Shown here: piece by piece, positions 44,936-55,030 of the stretch | How positions within the stretch are numbered: position 1 is the stretch's first letter | How the letters are laid out: each line of letters opens with the position of its first letter | Notes under the pieces: generated by a model | Databases searched by the model: none | Seen by the model: the letters and a program-made list of their open reading frames with translations, nothing else | What the model was told of the DNA's origin: nothing | Made by a program: the position numbers and the translations under genes | NCBI GenBank assembly: GCA_029204225.1 | Contig: CM055109.1 | Span: 43,213,054 to 43,277,053 of the forward strand | DNA from: Diphasiastrum complanatum | Taxonomy: Eukaryota; Streptophyta; Lycopodiopsida; Lycopodiales; Lycopodiaceae | Length of the DNA stretch: 64,000 nt | Direction: 5' to 3'

Positions 44936-45661
44936 TGTTAGAAATGGTAAACTCCTGCAACTTTGCAACGATGCGAAAGTCAACATGCCTTGACTCGAAG
45001 GTCGAACGATTCGCGAAAGTCAGCGTGCTTCCAGGACAAACGAAGGACGAACGATTTGCGAATCATTCACGAATCGTAAACATGCCTCCAAGACCAAAAA
45101 AACTGCAAAGCGATGCAAAACGAAAGGGAATTTTCGGCACTGCCAACTGGTAGCTCAACGGGCTTGGAGTCCTAAACTTCATGCCCAATTTAAATGAAGA
45201 GTAACTGATTAGTTGATTAGCATTAACTAGTCTTTTAATTCTCTGTTTTAGCTATCTTGTAAACTCCACACAATGGAGATAAAAACAATCCTTCTGGATC
45301 ATAATATAGACTATAAGATATAGAGAGACAGTGAGACATAGAGAGTTGAGCAGAAAAAAGAAGAAGACTAGAAACGAAAGAGCTATGTATGAAAGTCTAC
45401 CAACAAATAGAACACAGCGAAAGAGCAGAGCGTCATGCCACCAACGAACGAGACATTGACGATCTCGCTCTAAAAATCAAACTAATAATTGATTGCTCTA
45501 TTTTTGTGCATCTCCTTGTCTTCCGTTGTCTTGATTGCTAGAATGGAATCTGTCTGTGATGTGTAGTCGCATGTCTAGGTTCCTCTGAAGCTTCCATGCA
45601 AAAGAAAATTCAAAAGAAATAAAATTGTTCACGACAACGAAGCGAAAACTGTTTTGCGATA
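44936..45661 (+). repeat. 726-bp Copia LTR flanked by pol tail and by primer site
   Basis: TGTTAGAAATGG starts directly after the purine tract. The LTR ends GTTTTGCGATA directly before the primer site, with TA in place of the expected CA (the relative at 11457 keeps CA). The RNase H tail lies before and a gag start after, so this single LTR serves as 3' LTR of one unit and 5' LTR of the next. Confidence 0.85.
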
Positions 45662-45674
45662 TGGTATCAGAGCC
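45662..45674 (+). other. Copia primer-binding site
   Basis: TGGTATCAGAGCC; next to the LTR 44936-45661. Confidence 0.92.
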
Positions 45675-45725
45675 CACAGGTTATTACTACTGATATCTAA
45701 GAAGTGATTTTCTAGACAACACAAT

Positions 45726-45985
45726 ATGGCTACAACAATCCAGACAAGAGCAACAATCAGTCTTGATGGTGCAAACTACAGAATCTGGAAATTCAAAATC
45801 AAAACACTTCTGAAGGACGAAGGCATCTGGTCGGTGATCGAACTCTCAAAGGTGCAGCCTTCAGAGGGAGACCCGAGGAGAGCTGAATGGATTAAAAAGG
45901 ATGAGCGTGGAATGGCGATCATCGTTTCGTCCATCAACGAAGATCTACTTATGCAGATTGAAGACTGCGAAGTCAGCCATGCAAA
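45726..45985 (+). pseudogene. Copia gag N-terminal fragment
   Basis: ATG at 45726 reads ISLDGANYRIWKFKIKTLLK, EGIWSVIELSKVQPSEGDPR and IVSSINEDLLMQIED without stops, then departs from the sister copy (11523) at about 45970-45985 and meets a stop at 46017. Truncated, probably by a later insertion or deletion. Confidence 0.88.
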
Positions 45986-45999
45986 AATAACAAATCTAA

Positions 46000-48200
46000 A
46001 TTTTAACTCCACCAATTGATCAAGAATTACTCATCATCTTAAGAATCATCATATTTCCATATAATTATCTAATGACCTTCAAGTATCAATTTATGATTTG
46101 TCAATCATAAATATTTAGAATCTTATGATTCATCAATCATAATCCATCGGATTCTAAGCCCATACTTAATCATTTAGAGATGCTGGAGTATATGCACAAC
46201 ATGCCACTCAGGAAATATAAGAAACATTCTGAAATCTTTTCCACAAGGAAAATTCTTGGATTCCAAGAATATTCTTCCATCTTGATTCCTAACCAGATTA
46301 TGAGTTCCAAATTCTACAATCAACCTAGTGATTAAAGACCAATATAACATTTGTCTTTAACAAATATAAACTTTATACAATCACCTAGAACCACATCTAT
46401 AGATTATAAAGTTCTGCACTCTGTCATCCGATATATATATATATGAGCTCACTGGGATATAGTCAAGAACTTAGGATATTTCTCCTTCAAGAAATATTCT
46501 ATATCAAGAATCTTCTATATTCTATGCACAGTTCTCATAAATGAATCCAAATGACTCACTAATCATGTGATTTATAAGCAATATAGATCCAAATAAATAG
46601 TTCTCGGTGAATTCTCTTCACACTGCTTATTTATCCAATTAACTTCTAATCAAAATTAATACAATTACTCAAGTCAATTGTAAATGATCAAAAATCTTAA
46701 ATGTCTAGGTGCAGATCACAATTAAACTTGTATAACACCACATTTAGATCTTTTTCTAAACCATAAATAAGTTAATGAATTATCCTTTCCACAGAAAGAG
46801 ACATTAACCTACAAGTAGCTGTTCCTCACATTACTTGTTCATATGTCTATGCACTCTGACTAGTTTAAGTATACGATATAAACTCAGTACATAGGAAACA
46901 CATAGTAGATCTACAAGATTAAGATGTACATAAGCAACTTATCCAACTATGTTTCTATACATAAACATAGGCTATAAACTGACAGATATCCACAATCTGC
47001 ATATGTTACTCACATAATTCATTGAGAATCTTGCAACTCAGCTACCAAACAACAATATTTCTCATGAGTAAATAACATATTTGGGAAATCTTTGAAGTGA
47101 ATAACTCCACATCACAAGTTTTCCAACCATAAATTCCTTCTACCAATCAGCCTACAACAGATCTTAGTGTACAAACCAAGATTAGGCTAAATCATACAGA
47201 CATCTTTGGACATAGAGTTAAGATTAAAGCTTTATTCCACTGATCCAATCCATATCAAAATGGTACTTGGTAACAATCAGTGAATCTTAATTTAATCTTT
47301 ACCACTACTTCCCATATTAATGAATATCTCACAGCTTAATAACCCCAAAACTCCTCTAGTTATGTTTTTTTTGGATTAGTGATACATTCTATTGTACTGA
47401 GATGATACATTATGTTTTGTCCCTGATGGATACAATGTGAAATGGTATTTTTTGAGTAACACTACTAAAGAATTATGAGATATTTCAATTGTTAGGATTA
47501 TCTCTTGGAATTGGTTGTGAGTTTGATCCTATATTTGGGTATAGAATAGCTGAATCATCTTTTTTGACTTTTTGGGCAAAATAGATCTGGATGCAGAGGA
47601 TTCTTGGAGGAAAAGCTGGTGGTATGGGACATCAGTGATTCTAAAGGGGATTTCTGGGGTAAAATGATCTGTAGACCGATGGTTAGTGATTGCTGTAATG
47701 GTAATACTAACAGAGTCCATTGCTTTTTGTTAAGGGTATTTTGAGAATTATGAGATATAGATCGATCCCTTAATGGTATCTCATTAATTAAAAAATATGG
47801 AAGCCCTTAAATCTATTTCTCTATTTTATTAGACCTCTACTCTTTAGAACTTTCTTAATACATGACAATTGGATTGAAATTCATATAATTCCTTCCAGTG
47901 TAGAACTCTGTTATGAAGGACTATTAAAATTATATGAAATTGTACTTCCATATAAGATTTTTGAATATGGCTCGGAACTTAGGTTTCCTGAATCCTAATG
48001 TTAGTCTCTATTTGATAGTTGATTATTGAGAGGTAATATTTCTATCATTCGGGATAAGATATTCAATGATTATGAAGAAAAAAACCTGTTTGTAATAGTA
48101 TTGGATACTCATTACTGACTTTTTTGAATCTTTCATATCTTATACGTTGTCAATACATCCATCTCATTACCTCGAGATAGATTACCTAAGGTAGAAGCTG
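46000..48200. other. AT-rich region, no recognisable gene
   Basis: I see a short (TA)n at about 46433-46445 and no coding with recognisable motifs on either strand. Confidence 0.5.
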
Positions 48201-48297
48201 GTTATTTGACGCAATCTCGAGCAAGACGACCCTCGCCATTGCACTTGAAGCATAGTGTCTTTTTTTGCATAAATGAAGTGTTTGAAGTTCTGATTTT

Positions 48298-48580
48298 CAT
48301 TTTGAAGTTTTGTTTTCAGACTTGTAAATCTAAAAATCAGATTTGAAAAGTGAAGTTTCCATTCAAACTTCATTAGTTACACCTTTTTATCTCCTAGTTT
48401 CATGAAGATGGCAATGTAGAAAGGGAATGGTAGTGTAACTTTGTGCATAGAACAAGTTTTAAAATTATGTTTTTTGTCATTTTGAAGTTCTGATTTTCAG
48501 ACCTGTAAATCTGAAAATCAGATCTGAAAATTGAAGTTTTCATAAAGCTTCATTAGTTATCCATTTCTAGACACTAGTTT
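48298..48580. repeat. 180-bp-offset duplication with a perfect 13-bp-arm hairpin
   Basis: TTTGAAGTT..TG..TTTTCAGA at 48301 recurs at 48481, and the next ~100 bp are similar (TGAAGTTT, CTTCATTAGTTA). In the second copy TCTGATTTTCAGA (48489-48501) and TCTGAAAATCAGA (48510-48522) form a perfect inverted repeat with an 8-base loop; the first copy holds a decayed version. Confidence 0.85.
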
Positions 48581-48953
48581 CTTGGTTTTGAAAGTCTAGA
48601 ATAGTGAGAAATGTGAAAACTTTGGTTGCTTTTGAAATGACAAATGAAATTCGGATGTAAATGGGAACTTTATGTAAACATTAGCTTGGATTAGTTAATT
48701 GAAGTTTACATAAAGATTTGGTTTTCATTTTTGCTTTGGATTAAGGCAAATGTAGCTTGTTGTTGTTTTTCTCTTAAGCTTGGATTAAGCTTGCAAATAG
48801 TAGGCTTGGATTGAGCTTACAAACAATAAGATTGAATGAATAGAAGTAAATGCTTTTTATTTGCATTGGATGTAACAATTGAAGTATTTCTATCATTCTA
48901 ATTTGAGCACTTGTTGTTGTATTTGCATAATAGGAAAACACACAAGCAACCCC

Positions 48954-49780
48954 AATGGATCAAACCAATGAAAACCCAATATTTGATCTATCAAACCCAT
49001 CCAATGTGGCACAAGCTCTTGAATTTGAATACCAACAAATTCAAGCCACTATTAAGTAGCTTTTTGAAACTTATCAAAGAAACCAAGACTTAGAATCTAG
49101 GTTGGCCAATCAGAAGAAGCATGTAGTTCTACCTCCCGTAAAAGTGTTTAAGGGAGAGAAGAATGATAGGAACTTACAAGTGGTAAGTTCTTGGCTAAAT
49201 GTTTGGAACAAATACTTTGCCATGAACCAATTCCCTGAGATGAAAAGCTATCCACTATCACCATGTTCCTTGAAGGAAGAGCCTTAGTTTGGTGGGATGA
49301 CTTAGTTGCAAAGGGCAATCAACCTTGTACATGGGATGATTTTTGCAAGCTTTTTAGAGATTATTTTCTACCACTTTTAGATGACTATGAACACTTTCAA
49401 AAGTTGAGTCATTTATCAATGAATAAAGGTTTGGAACAATTTATTTAAGATTTTCATGAGTACCTGAATCCACTTTATAGTGACATTCCGCCTAAGGTAC
49501 AAATGTTAATGTTTATTGATGGGTTACCAAAAGATTATCAAGTGGATGTTCGTAGGAACCATCCAAAAACCCTAGAAGATGCTATTAGGACTGCAAAATA
49601 CTTTGATGACACACCTAAGCCACCTAGGGGTCAATAGCCTAATGAGCAGAAAAAAGGTTTTCTTTAAGATGGGGGATAGGGAAGCTGTTAGTGAAAACAT
49701 CCCAATTCCAACAATCTTAAGAAAACCAAGAAAAACTTTAAAAACCATCAAGGTGGCATTGATAAAGCTTTTTGATCAAA
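48954..49780 (+). pseudogene. Gypsy gag relic (retrotrans_gag)
   Basis: ATG at 48954 begins MDQTNENPIFDL, then a coiled-coil-like stretch with a stop at 49057, LPPVKVFKGEKNDRNLQVVS and WLNVWNKYF. After a frameshift near 49260 it reads FLEGRALVWWDDL, CTWDDFCKLFRDYFLP and DFHEYLNPLYSDIP. The A-x-WW and F-x-F-x-P pattern is the retrotrans_gag domain of Gypsy elements. Stops accumulate after 49640. Confidence 0.85.
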
Positions 49781-50102
49781 ACACATAGCTAGTCTCAATC
49801 TTTTTGCCAAAAAAAGTTTGTGTATGTAGAGGAAGACTTCCTCTATCCATCCCACAAATCTTTTTTCAGAACTTTTAAAAATACAAAGCCCACTTTAAAA
49901 CTTCTCTAACATGATAAAAAAATCAGCCCCTAATCAATTCTATAAGCATCACTACTCTCTTCCAAAAGAGAACTAGATTCATTGGGTACTTCAACTACAA
50001 GCTTCGTACAACTAGAAAAGCCTATAATCTTTCCCGAAAAAATTCAGTTGGTGATCTTAATAGAACTTGAAGAAGGTTAGAAAGGTTACCATCCTTTGTC
50101 TA

Positions 50103-50114
50103 GCTCTGATACCA
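50103..50114 (-). other. Copia primer-binding site, minus strand
   Basis: The minus strand reads TGGTATCAGAGC. The LTR lies to the right, from 50115, and probably extends to about 50575; it is rich in CCTCCAA words. No coding is seen to its left until the Gypsy gag relic. Confidence 0.8.
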
Positions 50115-50575
50115 CTTTTACAAGTAGAGGTGAGGAAGTCCTCCAAATCCAAGGTAGAGCCTCCAAATGTCCTCCAAGCAACCTGCAAGCTTCAAGATGC
50201 TCCCCAACTCCAAGCTAGGATGCCTCCACCTACAAGTAAGGATCTGCTTGCCTCCAAGAATCTCTCCTCCACCTGTGTCCCTACTCTTTAAACACAAAGA
50301 TAGATAACAAGTTGGCCTCAAGTATTCACCACCCAACCATAGCTAGATCCAAGATCCAAGCAAGACCTATCTAGCACCCCCCTTGCTAACCACAAACAAA
50401 TCACAAGCATACCACAACATTTCATAGCATTCTCAAGATCCCCTACTTATGTCCCATACCATAAGCAAGATCCAAACCTCAAGCATACTACCACAAGAAA
50501 TCACTCTACACACTAGTAGCAACACTAGAGCATAAGCAAAGCAAACAAGAGAGATCTCACCCCCCCAATGGGCGC
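50115..50575 (-). repeat. candidate Copia LTR, CCTCCAA-rich
   Basis: Placed by the adjoining primer site. CCTCCAA-type words recur five or more times between 50140 and 50270. The outer end is uncertain. Confidence 0.4.
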
Positions 50576-51034
50576 CCTACTACCCTCATATAGATGGCCC
50601 ATGGACCCCTCAATGCACTATGGAGTTCCATGCTCATCCAATGAGAGAGAGAGAAGCCTAGGGGAGTTAAAGAATCTCCAAGAGCATGCTAATAAGATGA
50701 TGACAGAAATAGAAGAATCTGATAAGAAAAGTTGGATAGATAGATCCTTGGATGAATTTGATGTAGGAATCTCTTCCTACTATGCTAGAGTATCATCTAT
50801 TCCTAATTTTTTTTTTTAAAAATGAATCTTGCTCTGATGATCCTATTCAACAAATCAACTTCTCAAAGTTAAAAAAAATATTATGTTGCAAGAAAAATGT
50901 AGTAAAAATGTTGAGTATGACTATAAGATTGATCAATCAAATGAAATTATTGTTGTCATTGAAGAAAACAATTGTTGTGAAGATACTCAAGATGTGGTGC
51001 ATTCCATTGATGTATACTTGAACTGATGGAGTCT

Positions 51035-51440
51035 TTAGATGATAATAATGAAAAAATGAAAAATGTATATGATGCTACAATTGATAAATATACTATTACA
51101 AGTCACCTCGTGTCTACCACTACTTTCCAAAAAGTATTCAAAGATAGTAGACTCTCCAATGTTCACCACCCTTGCAAGATGCACACTTGAATGGACAATT
51201 TGCATGCAATTTGATGACTCAGCCATTGTCATTGAAGACTCCCTTGGAACTCTCATGCTTTGAGGCTGATCCTCAAGATCTTCCTCCTTTTGATGCTCCT
51301 CCTCAATGCAAGCAAGATCACACTTTGCCAAGATCTCCTCTTGAGTGATCTCCTCCTTTGCCAAGCTCATTCTTTCAAAAGCAACACTAGCTTCCAACTT
51401 AAACAATCTTCTATGTTTCAATCCCTTTGCAATGCAAACA
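51035..51440 (-). pseudogene. Copia GAG-pre-integrase linker, degenerate
   Basis: Continues the gag-protease frame at 51441 after a frameshift: DVCIAKGLKHRRLFKLEAS is the protease-to-integrase linker. The rest is acidic sequence without motifs, so the element ends here. Confidence 0.6.
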
Positions 51441-52628
51441 TCATTCTTCAAGATGCTTAAAGTGGACATCCAAACCACTTTCTAAGAGTAGACCAACACT
51501 AAGCATATTCTTGGTGAGTGATGGTACATAAAGGACATTTTCTAGATCCATGCATTTTGAGGATTCTAGACACAAAGAGATGGTGCCAACACCATCTATC
51601 CTACACTCCACCATTTGCGGTAAAGACAAACTTTTTAGCAGCATTGAAAGAGTGTAAGTTGAGAAAAAGTATTTTTCACAAGACATGTGGGAGCTAGCCC
51701 CACTGCCGATCCACCAATTGTCTCTTGAATTGCTATTGCTTGTTGGTGAGGATGTAGATGCCATCAATAATACATCTACTTCATCATCATCCTCCTCCTT
51801 TGCAAGGTTTCCTTGTTTGTCCTCCTCCACTTGTGCTCTTAGCCTCTTGTAGCATTCAGATGCATAATGCCCCTTCTTTTCACAAAAGTAGCATTTCTGC
51901 TTTGACTTGTCCTTTGAACTTGATGCATCCTCTGCTTCTTTGGCCTCCTTTGGATGCTTCTTCTTTCCATTGGTCTTCTTTTTGCCCTTGAATGAGAAAT
52001 TGGCTTTCTCATCACCATTCTGCAAAGACAAGGAACTCATCCTAGATATTGCATGGAGCATCCTACACTCTTCAGCCACTAACACACTGTGAAGGTTTTC
52101 TATAGTTGGCAAAGTGTCTTGGATGGCAAAACTTTGAACCAAATTTGCAAAGTCATCTCCTAGACCATTAAGGACAATTTGTACAAGCCCTCCATCATGA
52201 ATCTTCTCTCCAATGGAAGCCAACTTCCTATTTAGAGACTTGATTCTAAGTACATAATCTTGTGCACTCTCCTCACTTCTCCTCATGCTTTGCAAAATCT
52301 GTTTTCTAGGCATGAGTACTCTTGAAGTGTTACTAGATTCATAGATTGATTTTAAAGACTCCAAACCCTCTTTAGCACTATTACATGCTGATACTTCTCT
52401 CAACAAATCATTGTTCACATTCATCTTCACACAATGAAGTGCAAGCCTAGATCTCTTCTTGTATCTAGCTAACTCCTGTGCACCTAGAGGTTCATCTTCA
52501 TCTTCAATCAAGAACTCATAAAGGTCTTGGAGCACCAAGAATGACTCCATACTAACCTTCCAAATAGCATAATTTGTAGAATTCAATCTCTCGCTAGCTT
52601 CTAGAAGGTATGCTCCAGTAGATCCCAT
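51441..52628 (-). CDS. Copia gag-protease ORF, nearly intact but with mutated protease active site
   Basis: An uninterrupted frame starts at ATG 52628 (MGSTGAYLLEASERLNSTNY) and runs about 395 codons. Order: gag N-terminal and UBN2 regions (WKVSMESFLVLQDLYEFLIE, ALHCVKMNVNNDLLREVSAC, VLNGLGDDFANLVQSFAIQD), a Lys-rich linker, a full zinc knuckle CYFCEKKGHYASEC (about 51890), and a retropepsin motif WWIGSGASSHM near 51690. The catalytic Asp of the DSG triad is Gly (GGC), so the protease should be inactive. It then reads LYVPSLTKNMLSVGLLLESG. Integrase and RT are missing. This is the longest undamaged transposon frame here and belongs to the family of the LTR-gag-LTR element at 36-38.6 kb. Confidence 0.9.
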   Translation of the reverse strand: MGSTGAYLLEASERLNSTNYAIWKVSMESFLVLQDLYEFLIEDEDEPLGAQELARYKKRSRLALHCVKMNVNNDLLREVSACNSAKEGLESLKSIYESSNTSRVLMPRKQILQSMRRSEESAQDYVLRIKSLNRKLASIGEKIHDGGLVQIVLNGLGDDFANLVQSFAIQDTLPTIENLHSVLVAEECRMLHAISRMSSLSLQNGDEKANFSFKGKKKTNGKKKHPKEAKEAEDASSSKDKSKQKCYFCEKKGHYASECYKRLRAQVEEDKQGNLAKEEDDDEVDVLLMASTSSPTSNSNSRDNWWIGSGASSHMSCEKYFFSTYTLSMLLKSLSLPQMVECRIDGVGTISLCLESSKCMDLENVLYVPSLTKNMLSVGLLLESGLDVHFKHLEE

Positions 52629-52652
52629 CTTACTAGTGACTTCTACAAACAA

Positions 52653-52999
52653 GAAATAGATTTGATTGACTTGAAACTCACAAAGGTCTCACACTTGTAG
52701 TGTTTCACTCAAATTTGATTTCTAATCCAACAAATGGACTTATAATCACAGTTCTATCACTCCCTCAAAAAGCTGGAATGAAGATAAGATGAAGTGAAAA
52801 CTACTGTCAAACAAATCTTGCCAAGAAATGGATTTGATTGTCTCTAGAAACTCACTAAGGTCTCTCTCTTGTAGTTTTTTCACTCAAATTAGATTTCTAA
52901 TCCAACAAATGGACTTATAATCTCAATACTAGCACTCCCTCACAAAGTTGGAATGAAGATAAGATGATGTAAAATCTACTTACAATCAAATCTTGCCAA
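52653..52999 (-). repeat. 172-bp tandem duplication in the Copia leader
   Basis: Two copies, 52653-52824 and 52825-52999, share TAATCCAACAAATGGACTTA, GGAATGAAGATAAGATG and AAATCTTGCCAA blocks. They lie upstream of the gag ATG at 52628, in the untranslated leader on the minus strand. Confidence 0.9.
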
Positions 53000-53057
53000 T
53001 TTTGGTTATTTTTGGACAAAAAATGACTTAATCTCTTTCACACTTTTTGATGTACTT

Positions 53058-53261
53058 TCAAGACCTGCCCTGTTGCAAGCACTCATAAAAATCCTTGTAC
53101 AGTTTAGGAAAAACTTCCCTATGCTCAATAACAAATCTCTCTATGTCAAACTGAAAATCGAAATAGGACAAAAAATGGGCCTGTCTGTCGCTAACCTCAG
53201 CATCAACAAGGAAAAAACTAAGAGCTCTATAATAGATCAAACTAGTAGAAGAGGAGGCCAT
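53058..53261 (-). CDS. 5' exon of an unrecognised gene, cut by a Copia element
   Basis: ATG at 53261 opens a 67-codon frame (MASSSTSLIYYRALSFFLVD, then FDIERFVIEHREVFPKLYKD) ending at 53058 close to the Copia leader. A TATA box at 53491-53498 faces the same way, and the frame starts inside a palindromic CATATCGATATG. I do not recognise the protein. The frame looks coding and probably continued by splicing or across the point where the Copia element begins (about 53050). It shares its upstream region with the plus-strand Ulp1-like gene. Confidence 0.5.
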   Translation of the reverse strand: MASSSTSLIYYRALSFFLVDAEVSDRQAHFLSYFDFQFDIERFVIEHREVFPKLYKDFYECLQQGRS

Positions 53262-53490
53262 ATCGATATGAGGCACTGGTTATCAAGGGGACATAAACGG
53301 TGTAATCGTGGGCGCGTGATGGCGATATGCACTGTACACGATTCCAAATATCGGAACCACGTGCCAGGGAAGCAGTGCAACTATGGAACTATCTATTGGG
53401 CGCATGGTAGCGATATTGTATATACTGATTTTGGAGCAGGTCGGTTTCCTAGACTCAATATGCAAAACTGAATTCCAAAAACGACACTCA

Positions 53491-53498
53491 TATATATA
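53491..53498 (-). promoter_or_regulatory. TATA box, minus-strand side of the divergent promoter
   Basis: The minus strand reads CTATATATATGAG about 230 bp upstream of the ATG at 53261. Confidence 0.55.
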
Positions 53499-53524
53499 GT
53501 CTAATACAAAGCATCTGAACTGTA

Positions 53525-53743
53525 CACGTGTTTCGGTAACGTGCGGTCAAAATCGCCACACATGTGGAAACGACGACCAAATCAATTACATGACATGTGT
53601 ACACTTTGGATCCTTACATGTGTCCTCGCACGTGCATGCCAGCGTTATGATCGTACGAACCGCTGATGTCCTGACATGTGACAGCTCTGTGTGATGACAT
53701 GTGTGACCACACGTGTGGGGAGTGGAGGTGTCACATCACATGT
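53525..53743. promoter_or_regulatory. cluster of nine E-box/G-box motifs between divergent genes
   Basis: CACGTG at 53525, 53629 and 53709, and CATGTG at 53561, 53594, 53617, 53675, 53698 and 53738: nine CANNTG sites in 219 bp, almost all as ACATGTG or ACACGTG. Such sites bind bHLH or bZIP factors in plants. The cluster sits between the two TATA boxes (53491 minus, 53770 plus). Confidence 0.75.
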
Positions 53744-53769
53744 GCGAATATGATGGGACGTTCTATAGG

Positions 53770-53778
53770 TATAAAAGG
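53770..53778 (+). promoter_or_regulatory. TATA box of the Ulp1-like gene
   Basis: TATAAAAGG, about 240 bp upstream of the ATG at 54012; the predicted start lies in the C/T-rich stretch near 53800. Confidence 0.65.
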
Positions 53779-54011
53779 ATGTTTTCGGCTCATATTTCAG
53801 TTTCAGACTTTTTCGTTCTCTAGCTCTCCTCATCTTTCTTCGTTCACTTCTGCTCCTCGCTATTCGCATATCGCTACCACGCACCCAGAGACTCACATAC
53901 CAGTACAGCTCCCCCCTTCGCGCGTCGTGGCGATGCGCCATCACGCGCCTCCCCTGTTAGATATGCACTTTTCTTTCTCATTGGCGCGTCATATCGATAC
54001 CTTTGCTTGAA

Positions 54012-54865
54012 ATGGCCTGTAGCAAGCAGACATCACACCTTACCACATTTATCCCGCCTCCTTGCCCTCCTGTACAAAGGGCAGTGGGCACTGGTAGGAG
54101 AGTAGGTCTTTATTATTCCATACTTCCAAAAGTAAGTGATTACATAGAATATATTCAAGTAATATTTTTAATAGGTATTGTAATTCCTTCAGTTTAACTA
54201 ATTATCTCTTGTTTGCAGTAAGCATTAGAGTATGCATATAATCTTCCTTAGGGAAGATTTAGATGGCATCATTAATCCCATCTGTTTAAAGATGAATTTC
54301 TTGAAGTCTACCCATGCTGAAATGGACGTGATGTACAACAGAATGTTGCCATTTTTGCCAAGGCCGGATGGGGCCACTGTAAATAGCCACCTGGAGATTG
54401 TTGATGCAGAAGTAAGTATTTCTCATCAAGTATCTGATAGGTAATATGATTTTTTTTTCCAGAGTGCACAACTAACCTATTATACGTTTTGTGATTAAAG
54501 TCAGCTCAACAAGATGATGGACATAGCTGTGGATGGTTTTCCATCCGCAATGCACAGGACTTCTTAGAGTGGTACATCATGCAATCTGGGGCTCCAGATA
54601 TACGAAAGGTAAATAGACTAGTGAATGGCCTAACTAAGTTATTTTTGAGTTGGTTTCTAATAAGCCAATTGACTCGGTTCTTTTGGATTTGCAGTATAAA
54701 TGTCGAGCATTTTCAATGAATGAGATATATGAGCTTCGTCAACAGATGTTGGTGAACTTATTATCTCATACAACACCCAGTCCAGCTCCGGAAACGGGCG
54801 GCCAATCAAGTCCACAGCTGACACTAGTGCAGGGTGGAGATAATCCATATTACTGTGAGCTGTAA
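54012..54865 (+). CDS. four-exon gene with C-terminal Ulp1 (C48)-like cysteine peptidase motif
   Basis: Model: exons 54012-54131, 54229-54411, 54501-54608 and 54695-54865, all joined in phase 0, giving 193 residues. Introns begin GTAAGT, GTAAGT and GTAAAT and end in AG; the second acceptor choice (TTAG at 54228) is the least certain. Exon 1 starts MACSKQTSHLTTFIPPPCPP. Exon 3 encodes SAQQDDGHSCGWFSIRNAQD: the QxDG-x-SCGW pattern resembles the Gln and nucleophile Cys of Ulp1/adenain-type (C48) peptidases. The catalytic His-Asp part is not evident, so it may be a partial domain. Known: Ulp1-like peptidases remove SUMO, and are carried by several plant DNA transposons. Alternative: an unrelated protein with a chance Cys motif. 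Confidence 0.55.
54132..54228 (+). other. predicted intron 1 of the Ulp1-like gene
   Basis: GTAAGTGATT donor. The acceptor at 54228 (TTAG) keeps the frame open; the stronger acceptor GTTTGCAG at 54218 would put a stop in frame. Confidence 0.45.
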
Positions 54866-55030
54866 ATAATAGATTAAATAGAGATATACATTTTTGATGT
54901 AATACCCTGTGAATAATTATGGTCATATAGAAAGATAGAGACAATGGGAAAAAAGCATCCATTGTTAAATACAAAACACACATGTACATTCTCAGAAAAT
55001 GAGAAATATTTTGACATTTATAATCTTGTA

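Noticed and set aside
45140-45200. tRNA-like words (TAGCTCAACGGG) at the end of a Copia LTR region
   Set aside because: No matching acceptor stem, anticodon loop or GGTTCGA box; part of the LTR.
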